64,000 bases of DNA from Methylobacterium sp. E-045 (lineage in GTDB: Bacteria; Pseudomonadota; Alphaproteobacteria; Rhizobiales; Beijerinckiaceae): contig NZ_JAKSYE010000125.1 in the NCBI RefSeq assembly GCF_022829685.1, positions 248,001 to 312,000 on the forward strand, given 5' to 3'. The notes below the pieces were generated by a model. That model ran no database searches and was not told the DNA's origin. It worked only from the letters and a program-made list of their open reading frames with translations. The position numbers and the translations under genes were made by a program. Each line of letters begins with the position of its first letter. Positions within the stretch are counted from its first letter, which is position 1. Positions 17,632 through 25,878 of the stretch are shown piece after piece.

Positions 17632-18495
17632 TCAGGCCATCGTCTTGGCGAGGGCGTAGATCTCCTCGGCGTCGAACACCTTTTCGGCGCTGTCGAAGAG
17701 CTGGCCGACACAGGCGCGGTGCAGCTTCAGCTTCAGGCCGCCGATGCCCAGCGCCCCGAACACGGTCTTGCCATGGCGCTCCTTGCCCTTGTCCATGGCG
17801 TCGATGCCGCCGAAGCCGAGGGGCGGCTGGGCGTTGTAATCGGCGATGAACTCGATGCTGGCCTCGTCCTTCCAGTCGGCTTCGGCCAGAAGCTCGAGGC
17901 CGATGGCGCCGGCCGAGAAGACCAGGTTCTGGCCCTTGACGATGGCGGCGCGGGAGGCGGCGTCCGGAGTCGCCGCGGCGCTGATCTCGACCTTGAAGCG
18001 CTTGTTGATGGAATCGGCGGCGGCCTGAGCCTTGTCCAGCGAGCGGCCGCAGAGGACGACGGTGGCGCCCTCCTGCGCGAGGAGCGCTGCCGAGCGCATG
18101 CCCACCGGACCGGTGCCGGCCAGCACCACGGCCTTCTTGCCCTGGAGCGAGCCGGCGGCCTTCTGCACCAGCGCGACGCCAGCGGCGGCGGTGGTGTTGG
18201 AGCCGTTGGAATCGAGCATGATCGAGACGCGGAACGGTCCGAAGAAGCGCTTCTTCACGGCCTCGAACACAGCCTCGCCGGCCGCCATGCTGCCGCCACC
18301 GACGAAGATCGCCGTGGACTTCTTCTCGGAGCCGCCGCGGGTGTAGATCGTGCCGTCCACCAGGGCGCCCACAGTGTCGGGCGTCACGTTGCCGTAACCG
18401 GTGATGTGATCGGCCCCGCCATCGTAGCCGACGACCACATCGAACACGCTCGGAACGGTATCGGTGTCGAATTGGAACAGCAGCTTCTTCGTCAT
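17632..18495 (-). CDS. mtdA: NADP-dependent methylene-H4F / methylene-H4MPT dehydrogenase
   Basis: A 287-residue MtdA, oxidising or reducing methylene-tetrahydrofolate with NADP; a hallmark enzyme of Methylobacterium methylotrophy. Recognised by the N-terminal LLFQFDTDTVPSVFDVVVG, DSNGSNTTAAAG and the Rossmann motif LAGTGPVG near residue 127. GAGGA lies 7 bases before the ATG. The 233-bp space upstream to hprA has no gene and no strong terminator, so it likely sits in the same transcript as sga-hprA. Confidence 0.97.
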   Translation of the reverse strand: MTKKLLFQFDTDTVPSVFDVVVGYDGGADHITGYGNVTPDTVGALVDGTIYTRGGSEKKSTAIFVGGGSMAAGEAVFEAVKKRFFGPFRVSIMLDSNGSNTTAAAGVALVQKAAGSLQGKKAVVLAGTGPVGMRSAALLAQEGATVVLCGRSLDKAQAAADSINKRFKVEISAAATPDAASRAAIVKGQNLVFSAGAIGLELLAEADWKDEASIEFIADYNAQPPLGFGGIDAMDKGKERHGKTVFGALGIGGLKLKLHRACVGQLFDSAEKVFDAEEIYALAKTMA

Positions 18496-18728
18496 GTCGT
18501 TTCCTCTGTCCGCGTCGCTGCGCGGTTGTCATATGATTGGCGCGTCTTCAAAGAGCCGCGCGAGGGTGTTTCCGTCATGCCGGGGTGCCGCTGGCGAGCC
18601 CGTCATCCAGGCACTCGGTCGGCACAGAGACGATCAGCGCCCGCGGTCCCGGTATCCGGTTTCTGATCGGCGGTACCGGACGGACATCGGCTTTCGCCAG
18701 TCAGGCCTTCCGGTACGAAGCCCGAGCC

Positions 18729-19667
18729 TCACACCACGTTCTGCGGCTTGCCCGCAACATAGGCCTCGACGTTGTCCACGAGCTGGTCGGCCAGGATCTG
18801 CATCGCTTCCTTGCTCGCCCAGGCCACGTGCGGCGTGACGATGAGGTTCGGAAGGTCGAGCTCGCACAGGATGTTGCCGTTCTTGGGCGGTTCGGTGACC
18901 ACGACGTCGAATCCGGCGCCGCCGATCGTGCCGGCCTTGAGGGCCTCGGCGAGAGCCTCCTCGTCCACGAGCCCACCACGCGCCGTGTTGATCAGGATCG
19001 CGTGCTTCTTCATCTTCGCCAGCTGCTCGGCGCCGATCATGTTCCGGGTCTCCGGCGTCAGCGGCGCATGCAGGGTGATGACGTCGGATTCCGTCAGGAT
19101 CGTCTCGAAATCCACGAGGCCCTCCTGCGGGAACACGTCGTAGGCGATGACCTTCATGCCGAGTGCTTCCGCCCGCTTGGCGATGGATTTGCCCAGCGCC
19201 CCGTAGCCGACGATGCCCAGCGTCGAGCCGGCGATGTCGTGGATCGGGTAGTCGAAATAGCAGAACTGGGTGGACTTCGCCCAATCGCCCCGGCGCACGG
19301 AATTGGCGTAGGGCACGATGGCGCGCCGAAGGGCGAACATCAGCCCGATCACGTGCTCGGGCACGGTGTTGAAGGCGTAGTTGCGGATGTTGACGACAGT
19401 GATGCCGAGGTCCTTGGCGGCGGCCTTGTCGACGACATCGGTGCCGGTGGCGGCCACGGCGATGAGCTTGAGGTCGGGGAGTTGCTTCAACGTCTCGGCG
19501 CGCATGGGCACCTTGTTGATCAGCGCGATCTCGGCGCCCTTCAGGCGCTCGACGATCTCCTCCGGTGTCCAGGTGGATTCGTACTCGGTATATTCGTGCG
19601 GGAAGCTGAACTCACGCACCTTGGCGTCGAGGGATTCACGGTCGAGGAAGACGATTTTGTGCGCCAT
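18729..19667 (-). CDS. hprA: Hydroxypyruvate reductase (NADH-dependent)
   Basis: A 312-residue D-2-hydroxyacid dehydrogenase reducing hydroxypyruvate to D-glycerate, the step after Sga in the serine cycle. NAD-binding GYGALGKS, then INTARGGLVDEEAL and TPHVAWAS carrying the catalytic Arg/Glu/His region are visible. GAGGGG sits just upstream of the ATG at 19667; 15 extra upstream residues in frame are less likely. It follows sga with a gap of about 110 bp. Confidence 0.95.
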   Translation of the reverse strand: MAHKIVFLDRESLDAKVREFSFPHEYTEYESTWTPEEIVERLKGAEIALINKVPMRAETLKQLPDLKLIAVAATGTDVVDKAAAKDLGITVVNIRNYAFNTVPEHVIGLMFALRRAIVPYANSVRRGDWAKSTQFCYFDYPIHDIAGSTLGIVGYGALGKSIAKRAEALGMKVIAYDVFPQEGLVDFETILTESDVITLHAPLTPETRNMIGAEQLAKMKKHAILINTARGGLVDEEALAEALKAGTIGGAGFDVVVTEPPKNGNILCELDLPNLIVTPHVAWASKEAMQILADQLVDNVEAYVAGKPQNVV

Positions 19668-19775
19668 TGGACCCCTCAAGCGACGTTCCGCGCCGAGCGC
19701 GACGTTACGCAATACACGCTTCTATGGACGAGGCCCCGGGGCCGGCGCGATGCCGGTCCCGGGAAACAGGTTCGA

Positions 19776-20984
19776 TCAGGACTTCGCGAGGGGGTTTTCG
19801 CGCAGGTAGCTGGAGGCGGCGGCGACGCCGGAGCCCGGCTGAACCTTCACGCCGTTGTCGAGCATGGCCATTTCCGCGCCGGCGATGGCGCCGAGCAGCG
19901 ACAGCTCGTTCAGGTCACCGACGTGGCCGATGCGGAACACCTTGCCGGCCACCTGGCTCAGACCCGCGCCGAGGGCGAGGTTGTAGCGCACGAAGGCATG
20001 CTTGATGATCGCGGCGGCGTCGACACCCTCGGGGACGAGGATGGCGGTCACCGTGTCCGAGTTCCACTTGGCTTCCTTGGCGCAGGTCTTGAGACCCCAG
20101 GCGGCCACGGCCTGGCGGGTCGCCTCGGCGAGCACCTTGTGCCGGTTGTAGACGTTCTCGAGACCTTCCTCGCGCAGGCAGGCGAGCGCCTCGCGCAGAC
20201 CGTAGAGAAGCGGCAGAGCGGGGGTGTAGGGGAAGTAGCCGGCGCCGTTCTGCTTCTGGTGGTCGGCCCAGTCGAAGTAGACATGCGCGAGACGGTCGTT
20301 CTGACCCGACGACGACTCGGCGGCTTTCAGAGCCTTCTGGCTGACGCAGATCACGCCGAGACCGGCGGGGAGCATCAGGCCCTTCTGCGAACCGGCGATG
20401 GCACAATCGACCTTCCACTCGTCAGCGTAGAACGGCAGCGAGCCGATCGAGGACACGCCGTCCACGAACAGCAGGGCCGGGTGGCCGGCGGCGTCGATCG
20501 CCTTGCGCACGGCGCCGATGTCGCTGGTGACGCCGGTGGCGGTCTCGTTATGGACCGTCATGACGGCCTTGATCTCGTGGTTCGTGTCGGCGCGCAGCGC
20601 CTCCTCGATCCGCTGCGGGTTCGCACCCGTGCCCCACTCCTCTTCCTGAACGATCACGTTCAGGCCGAGGCGCTGGGCCATGTCGATCCAGAGGTGGCTG
20701 AACTGGCCGAAGCGCGAGGTCAGCACCGTGTCGCCGCGATGCAGCGTGTTGGTCAGCGCCGCTTCCCAGATGCCGGTGCCCGAGGCCGGGAACAGGAAGA
20801 TCGTGCCCTCGGTCGAGCCGAACACGGCCTTGGTCTCTTCGAACAGGGGCTTGGTCAGCGCCGGGAAGTCCACCGAACGGTGATCTTCGGAGGGAACGAT
20901 CATCGCCCGCTGGACGCGGTCGGGGATGTTCGTCGGGCCCGGAACGAACAAGTGATTCCGACCCGGCCGTCTCGTTGCCGCCAT
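19776..20984 (-). CDS. sga: Serine-glyoxylate aminotransferase
   Basis: A 402-residue class V PLP aminotransferase making hydroxypyruvate and glycine from serine and glyoxylate, the entry step of the serine cycle. FVPGPTNIP near the N-terminus, PASGTG, FVDGVSSIG and the Schiff-base lysine in GSQKGLML (Lys201) are visible. GGAG lies about 8 bases before the ATG at 20984. It is first in the cluster and is preceded by about 600 bp without a gene, where its main promoter should be. Confidence 0.96.
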   Translation of the reverse strand: MAATRRPGRNHLFVPGPTNIPDRVQRAMIVPSEDHRSVDFPALTKPLFEETKAVFGSTEGTIFLFPASGTGIWEAALTNTLHRGDTVLTSRFGQFSHLWIDMAQRLGLNVIVQEEEWGTGANPQRIEEALRADTNHEIKAVMTVHNETATGVTSDIGAVRKAIDAAGHPALLFVDGVSSIGSLPFYADEWKVDCAIAGSQKGLMLPAGLGVICVSQKALKAAESSSGQNDRLAHVYFDWADHQKQNGAGYFPYTPALPLLYGLREALACLREEGLENVYNRHKVLAEATRQAVAAWGLKTCAKEAKWNSDTVTAILVPEGVDAAAIIKHAFVRYNLALGAGLSQVAGKVFRIGHVGDLNELSLLGAIAGAEMAMLDNGVKVQPGSGVAAASSYLRENPLAKS

Positions 20985-21606
20985 GTTGTGTCTCCGGTTC
21001 TTCTTCGGTTCGCGCGCACGCATCGTGCGACGCTGGGATCGAATACGGTGGTCCGAGGTCGCGATCCGGCCTGATGGGCTGCCGGGACGGTTCCTAAGCT
21101 TTGGGGAAGAAACGGCGGCGCTGCCGGGAGGCCCGGCTGCCGCGCGTCCGCCTGGAGGAGAAGGCATGGCCCGCAATCGCCGGTGGAAGGCGCGAGACCC
21201 GCCTCGCGCCATCACCGATGACCACGAGTTTCAGGACGCTCGACGCGACTGCCTTCGACTGGATCAAGCCTCTCTCCGTTGGCCGGGGCGCGCGAATTCC
21301 GCACACTCCCAGGGCCCTGGGCGTCGTTTCTCACCTCGTCGGTAACCTTGATTCCGCCTCGCATGGGCTCCGGACACGCGCCTTCCAGCGCGATCCGGTG
21401 GGTCACCTTGATCGGGACTATGCCGGGGTTCGCCCCCGAAGGAAAACGCAAAAAACTTCCTGGCCACTCAAAAAATTTGTCGCGCAGTGCAGCATCCAGA
21501 CGATGCGTTTGAAGTCGTCGCGCCACGAAGCGGACCGGGCGCACGTCATCAAACTGATACGGGAATCCGGTTTGGCTCGATGCACCGAAGCCATTCGGAG
21601 TGGGTC
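20985..21606. promoter_or_regulatory. Long divergent regulatory region upstream of sga
   Basis: About 620 bp without a convincing gene between sga and the PlcP-like gene. It contains two near-identical 12-mers GGTAACCTTGAT (21341-21352) and GGTCACCTTGAT (21401-21412) exactly 60 bp apart, and two TTTTTTG tracts on the minus strand (about 21451-21477) roughly two helical turns apart, which would favour bent DNA. A minus-strand open frame at 21212-21544 has codon use unlike the neighbours and is not called. The sga promoter and regulator sites are expected here (inference). Confidence 0.5.
21543..21560 (+). promoter_or_regulatory. Pho-box-like direct repeat before the PlcP-like gene
   Basis: ACGTCAT (21543-21549), four bases, CTGATAC (21554-21560): two heptamers with the 11-bp period of a PhoB box, matching the CTGTCAT consensus at 5 and 4 of 7 positions. 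It lies 46 bp before the start of a gene whose family is induced by phosphate starvation. The match is imperfect, so this is only a candidate. Confidence 0.3.
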
Positions 21607-22434
21607 GTGGGCGAAGATACAGAGAAGACGATCCGCGTGAGGACGCTCTTCCTGTCCGATATGCATCTGGGCACGAAGGGCTGTCAGGCAGGGTTGCTGC
21701 TGGAATTCCTGCGGGATTACGACGCCGACGAGATCTACCTCGTCGGCGACATCGTGGACGGGTGGCAGCTCAAATCGGGCTGGTTCTGGCCGCAGAGCCA
21801 CAACGACGTGGTTCAGAAGCTGCTGCGCAAGGTGCGCAAGGGCTCGACGCTGATCTACATCCCCGGCAATCACGACGAGTTCCTGCGCGATTATCTCGGC
21901 ATGACCTTCGGCGGGATCGAGGTGGTGGACGACCGGATCCACGTCGCCGCGGACGGCAAGCGCTACCTCGTCATCCATGGCGACCAATTCGACATGGTCG
22001 TCCGGCACGCCAAATGGATCGCCTTCCTCGGCGACGGCGCCTACACCTTCGCGCTCTTCGTCAACACCCACCTGAACACCCTCCGGCGGCGCCTCGGTCT
22101 CGCCTATTGGTCGCTCTCGGCTTGGGCGAAGCTGAAGGTGAAGAACGCCGTCAACTTCATCGGAAAGTTCGAGGAACTGCTCAGCGCGGAGGCGAAGCGC
22201 GTGGGCGCCGACGGCGTCATCTGCGGCCACATCCATCACGCCGCCCACCGCCAGATCGCCGGACTGACCTACCTCAACACCGGGGATTGGGTGGAATCCT
22301 GCACCGCCATCGTCGAGCATTATGACGGCACCATGGAGGTGCTGCATTACCCGAGCGTGTTGCGGGCGCGCGCCGCCGCGGAAGACGCGGCGCGCAGCGC
22401 GGTGGCGGCCGGTCCGGCGCGGGCAGTCGCGTGA
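21607..22434 (+). CDS. plcP: Metallophosphoesterase, PlcP-like phospholipase C (often annotated LpxH-like)
   Basis: A 275-residue calcineurin-like phosphoesterase. Metal ligands appear in SDMHLG, VGDIVDGW, PGNHDE, VIHGD and CGHIHHA. General annotation would be UDP-2,3-diacylglucosamine diphosphatase, but the GNHDE (not GNRD) motif, the WSLSAWAKLKVKNAVNFIG-type segment and its fusion-like coupling to a GT4 glycosyltransferase resemble PlcP of Sinorhizobium/Agrobacterium, which removes phospholipid headgroups to give diacylglycerol under phosphate limitation. GTG at 21607 has GGAG 6 bases upstream; an ATG at 21580 is an alternative. Stop overlaps the next start. Confidence 0.7.
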   Translation: MGEDTEKTIRVRTLFLSDMHLGTKGCQAGLLLEFLRDYDADEIYLVGDIVDGWQLKSGWFWPQSHNDVVQKLLRKVRKGSTLIYIPGNHDEFLRDYLGMTFGGIEVVDDRIHVAADGKRYLVIHGDQFDMVVRHAKWIAFLGDGAYTFALFVNTHLNTLRRRLGLAYWSLSAWAKLKVKNAVNFIGKFEELLSAEAKRVGADGVICGHIHHAAHRQIAGLTYLNTGDWVESCTAIVEHYDGTMEVLHYPSVLRARAAAEDAARSAVAAGPARAVA

Positions 22435-23501
22435 GACTGCTGATCGCCACCGATGCGTGGCACCCACAGGTCAACGGGGTCGTCCGTTCCCTCGAAAACA
22501 TGGCGTCGGCCGGCCGGGACCTCGGCTTCGAGACGGTGTTCCTGACCCATCAGGATTTCGCCTCGGTGCCGCTGCCCGGATACCCCGAGATTCGTCTGTC
22601 CTACGCCACCAAGGGCAAGGTCGCCCGACTGTGGGCCGATCTCGCCCCGACCCATGTCCATGTGGCGACGGAGGGGACCGTCGGCTACGCGACCCGGCGC
22701 TATTGCCTCGCCCATGGCCGCCCGTTCACCACGAGCTATCACACGCGCTTTCCGGAGTACCTCGCCGCCCGTGCGCCGGTTCCCGAAAGCTGGAGCTACG
22801 CTTGGCTGCGGCGCTTCCATGGCGCCGCGAGCGGGACGATGGTCTCGACCCCGTCCCTGGAGCGCGACCTCGCTTCCCGCGGCTTCGGCAATCTGATGCG
22901 GTGGACGCGGGGGGTCGACACCGATCTCTTCCGCCCGGCGGCCCCGGATGCCGCCGTGCCCGAGGCGCTGGCGGGTCTGCCCGGACCGTACTTTCTCTTC
23001 GTCGGGCGGCTCGCGGTGGAGAAGAACGTCTCGGCTTTCCTCGATCTCGACCTTCCGGGCACCAAGGTCGTGGTGGGAGACGGCCCGGACCGGGCGCGCC
23101 TCGCCGGACTCCATCCTGAGGCATGTTTCCTCGGCACCCTGACCGGTGCGGCGCTCGCCCGCATCTATGCGGCGGCGGACGTCTTCGTATTCCCCAGCCT
23201 CACCGACACGTTCGGCATCGTCCTGCTGGAAGCCCTCGCTTGCGGCGTTCCCGTGGCGGCCTATCCCGTGACCGGCCCCCTCGACGTCGTCGGCGGGACC
23301 GGCGCCGGAGTTCTCGGACCCGACCTCCGCGCGGCGGCACTCGCCGCCCTGTCGATCCCCCGCGAGCGCTGCCGCGCGGAGGCCCTGCGCTACACCTGGG
23401 GGGAGAGCGCGCGCCAGTTCTTCACCAACATTTCGCTCGCTCACGGCACCGGCCTTCCCACGCCGAAGCGCCGTCCGTTCCGGGCGGCACCGGCGGTGTA
23501 G
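22431..23501 (+). CDS. GT4 glycosyltransferase coupled to PlcP-like gene (possible diacylglycerol glycosyltransferase, Agt-like)
   Basis: A 356-residue retaining GT4 glycosyltransferase: N-terminal DAWHPQVNGVVRSL, SYHTRFPEY, nucleotide-sugar domain FVGRLAVEKN and the late FPSLTDTFGIVLLEALACGVP with the EX7E-type glutamates. Its GTG start overlaps the upstream stop (GTGA at 22431-22434), so it is translated with the phosphoesterase. In alphaproteobacteria the partner of PlcP is Agt, which glycosylates the released diacylglycerol to make glycolipids replacing phospholipids; that role is inferred from this pairing, and a mannosyltransferase role is the main alternative. Confidence 0.8.
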   Translation: MRLLIATDAWHPQVNGVVRSLENMASAGRDLGFETVFLTHQDFASVPLPGYPEIRLSYATKGKVARLWADLAPTHVHVATEGTVGYATRRYCLAHGRPFTTSYHTRFPEYLAARAPVPESWSYAWLRRFHGAASGTMVSTPSLERDLASRGFGNLMRWTRGVDTDLFRPAAPDAAVPEALAGLPGPYFLFVGRLAVEKNVSAFLDLDLPGTKVVVGDGPDRARLAGLHPEACFLGTLTGAALARIYAAADVFVFPSLTDTFGIVLLEALACGVPVAAYPVTGPLDVVGGTGAGVLGPDLRAAALAALSIPRERCRAEALRYTWGESARQFFTNISLAHGTGLPTPKRRPFRAAPAV

Positions 23502-23615
23502 CTTGGGGGGATGACCGTCCTGCCGCCCCACCTGGATGGTTGGACGAGGCGCCCACACGTTTCTCACGCCCAGCCCGGTGACCGGCTTTTGGCCGAAGTG
23601 TAATCCAACGGGCCG

Positions 23616-24242
23616 ATGACCAGACCGTTCGCCGACCCCGTTGCCAGCACCCTCCCCGCTCTCATCGGCTGTGACGAAGTCGGGCGCGGTGCCCTGTGCG
23701 GCCCCGTGATCGTGGCGGCGGTCTGGTTCGATCCGGCCGCATTCCCGTCCTCGGTGCTGGCCTGCCTCGACGACAGCAAGAAGCTCGACCGGGCCACGCG
23801 CGAGCGTCTCACGCCTTTGATTCGCGACCATGCCGAGGTGGCGGTGGCAGCCGGGTCACGGCAGCTCGTGGACCGGATCAACGTCCGGGCGGCAACCCTC
23901 GACGCCATGCGGCGAGCGGTGCAGAAGCTCGGCCTCGTAGCGCCCGTGGCCGTGGACGGCCGCGACGGCATTCCCGGCCTGTCCCTGCCGTGCCGGGCGG
24001 TGATCGGCGGCGACCGGCTCGTGCCCCAGATCGCGGCGGCCTCCATCGTCGCCAAGACCCTGCGGGACGATCTCATGCGGGTGCTGGCCGGCCGTCATCC
24101 GGCCTATGGCTGGGAACGCAATGTCGGCTACGGCACCGCGGCCCATCTCGCCGGCCTGGCGAGCCTCGGCCGCTCGGCGCATCACCGGGTGAGCTTCACG
24201 AGGCGATTCGCATCAAAACCCTCGACCATCACAACAGGCTGA
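23616..24242 (+). CDS. rnhB: Ribonuclease HII
   Basis: A 208-residue RNase HII, which cleaves RNA primers and single ribonucleotides in RNA-DNA hybrids. Catalytic residues are in GCDEVGRG (Asp19, Glu20), with DDSKKL and the GGDRLVPQIAAASIVAKTLRD block carrying further active-site acids. Length is typical. The last 14 bases overlap the end of the convergent radical SAM gene. Confidence 0.95.
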   Translation: MTRPFADPVASTLPALIGCDEVGRGALCGPVIVAAVWFDPAAFPSSVLACLDDSKKLDRATRERLTPLIRDHAEVAVAAGSRQLVDRINVRAATLDAMRRAVQKLGLVAPVAVDGRDGIPGLSLPCRAVIGGDRLVPQIAAASIVAKTLRDDLMRVLAGRHPAYGWERNVGYGTAAHLAGLASLGRSAHHRVSFTRRFASKPSTITTG

Positions 24243-25362
24243 GCTGCGCCCCGGACGCCGCGGTGTGATCGAAGAGATCCGTGCGCAGTGTCAGGCGCGC
24301 ATCGGCATAGCCGAGGCGTTGCTTTGCCAGCCGCATGCGCTGGGCGATGAGATCGGCATAAGCGCCGCTGCCGGTCATCCGCCGGCCGAACGTCGCATCG
24401 TAGGCCTTGCCGCCACGGGCTTCCCGGACGAGGGACATCACGTGGCGGCGGCGACCCGGATAATGCTCGGCGAACCAGTCGTTCACGAGGTCGTCGAGTT
24501 CGAGCGGCAGTCGTAGGAGGACATGGCGCGCCTCGACGGCACCGCATTCCCGCGCCCGCTCCAGCACCGCCTCGATTTCGTGATCGTTCAGGGACGGAAT
24601 CACCGGGGCCATCATCACCATCACCGGGATGCCTGCGTGGCTGAGCTGGCGAATCGCCTCGAGGCGACGGTCCGGATGGGGAGCGCGCGGCTCCATGCGT
24701 CTGGCCAGGACGGGATCGAGGGTCGTCACCGACATCGCCACCTTGACGAGGCCGAGTTCCGCCATCGGCGCCAGGAGATCGATGTCGCGGGTGACGAGGT
24801 TCGATTTCGTGACGATCCCGACGGGATGGCGGAAGCGCGCCAACACGCCGAGCACCGCGCGGGTGATTCCATGGTCGCGTTCGATCGGCTGGTACGGGTC
24901 CGTGGCGGTCCCAAGGGCGATCGTCTGCGGCACGTAGCCCTTCGCCGAGAGTTCGCGCTCGAGCAACTCGGCCGCGTTGGCCTTGTGAAACAGCTTCGTC
25001 TCGAAATCGAGGCCGGGGGACAAGCCGACATAGGCGTGGTTGGGCCGGGCGAAGCAGTAGACGCATCCGTGCTCGCAGCCGCGATAGGGATTAATCGAGC
25101 GATCGAACGGCAGGTCCGGCGAGGTATTCCGCGTCAGGATCGTGCGTGCGAGTTCGGGCCGGTCTTCGGTACGCAGGCGCTGGGTGACATCCTCGGAAGC
25201 CCAGCCGTCGTCGAAGGCCTCGCGCCGTGCCGGTTCGTAGCGGCCACTGGGATTGGCTGTGGCCCCCCGCCCCTTTCTCGCATCCGCCGACAGGGTACTT
25301 CCCCCGAGCCGCCGGTCGCGCGCGCCGAACGCTCCGTCAGCCCCGGCATCGGCGGCTGTCAT
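24229..25362 (-). CDS. PA0069-family radical SAM protein (SPL-like)
   Basis: A 377-residue radical SAM protein related to spore photoproduct lyase. The [4Fe-4S]-binding cysteines are in GCEHGCVYCFA near residue 100 (CX3CX2C), with the RSINPYRGC lead-in typical of the PA0069 group. Substrate unknown. The ATG overlaps the stop of the upstream VOC-like gene (ATGA at 25359-25362), so the two are co-translated; the gene's 3' end overlaps rnhB convergently by 14 bp. Confidence 0.85.
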   Translation of the reverse strand: MTAADAGADGAFGARDRRLGGSTLSADARKGRGATANPSGRYEPARREAFDDGWASEDVTQRLRTEDRPELARTILTRNTSPDLPFDRSINPYRGCEHGCVYCFARPNHAYVGLSPGLDFETKLFHKANAAELLERELSAKGYVPQTIALGTATDPYQPIERDHGITRAVLGVLARFRHPVGIVTKSNLVTRDIDLLAPMAELGLVKVAMSVTTLDPVLARRMEPRAPHPDRRLEAIRQLSHAGIPVMVMMAPVIPSLNDHEIEAVLERARECGAVEARHVLLRLPLELDDLVNDWFAEHYPGRRRHVMSLVREARGGKAYDATFGRRMTGSGAYADLIAQRMRLAKQRLGYADARLTLRTDLFDHTAASGAQLSLL

Positions 25363-25661
25363 CGATCGGACCCTGCCGCCGGTCCCGTTCCTGCCGGATC
25401 CTCGACATGAAAGCGGCGGCCGCCGGGAAAGGCGGAGATCGGCTCCACGATCGTGGCTCCTGCCGCATCGATCCGCGCCGGCATCGCTTCGGGATCATGC
25501 GCGTGGAGCACGGGCACCGGCATCGCTCCGCGAGCGTTCTCCGCCGAAGCGGATGCCGCTTCGGCCAAGCTCCAGCCGAAGGCGGTCCCGCAGACGGCTT
25601 TCACGCCGGTGACGTCGCCAACCGGCCATGCGAGGTCATCGATCTTGCCATCCCGCCGCAT
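25359..25661 (-). CDS. Degenerate VOC/glyoxalase-fold protein
   Basis: A 100-residue protein with clear remnants of a VOC (glyoxalase/bleomycin resistance) domain: AFGW near residue 27 and DAAGATIVEPISAFPGGRRFHVEDPAG near the end. Compared with the usual 115-130-residue domain, the loop after AFGW is shortened, the FY before FGW has become VC, the early metal-ligand Glu/His position is Trp, and the terminal GNELAVW block is lost. It may be decayed or have lost metal binding. GGGGAG lies 6 bases before the ATG at 25661, and its stop overlaps the radical SAM start, so it is still set up for translation. Confidence 0.55.
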   Translation of the reverse strand: MRRDGKIDDLAWPVGDVTGVKAVCGTAFGWSLAEAASASAENARGAMPVPVLHAHDPEAMPARIDAAGATIVEPISAFPGGRRFHVEDPAGTGPAAGSDR

Positions 25662-25749
25662 GCCTTGCTCCCCATCGGGTTCGACCACGTGACGTCGGAA
25701 CGTCCGCTGCGCCGGGCGCGATGCCTCATCGTTCGGAGCGAGAACATAT

Positions 25750-25781
25750 CAGGAACACAATGGGTATTCCTGCTCTTTTTT
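25750..25781 (+). terminator. Terminator-like stem and T-run in a leader region
   Basis: CAGGAA (25750-25755) and TTCCTG (25767-25772) form a 6-bp stem followed at once by CTCTTTTTT (25773-25781). It is oriented plus, yet no plus-strand gene ends nearby; it lies about 100 bp before the gene at 25879. It could be an attenuator in that gene's leader or stop antisense reading. A second stem TTCGGC/GCCGAA is at 25840-25860. Confidence 0.5.
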
Positions 25782-25878
25782 GAAGCAAGCGACGGGATAT
25801 GCCGGTTGCACGCGGGTTCTCGGCGTGCTTTCGGCGCCGTTCGGCTTTCTCCGGGCCGAAAATACGGTATGCGCGCGC

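Noticed and set aside
18537..21074. An 845-codon plus-strand frame across hprA and sga
   Set aside because: Runs through two well-identified genes and their spacer on the other strand; composition is that of an antisense shadow.
21212..21544. Minus-strand frame upstream of sga (110 codons)
   Set aside because: Codon third positions are not GC-biased as in neighbours and it crosses the expected sga promoter.
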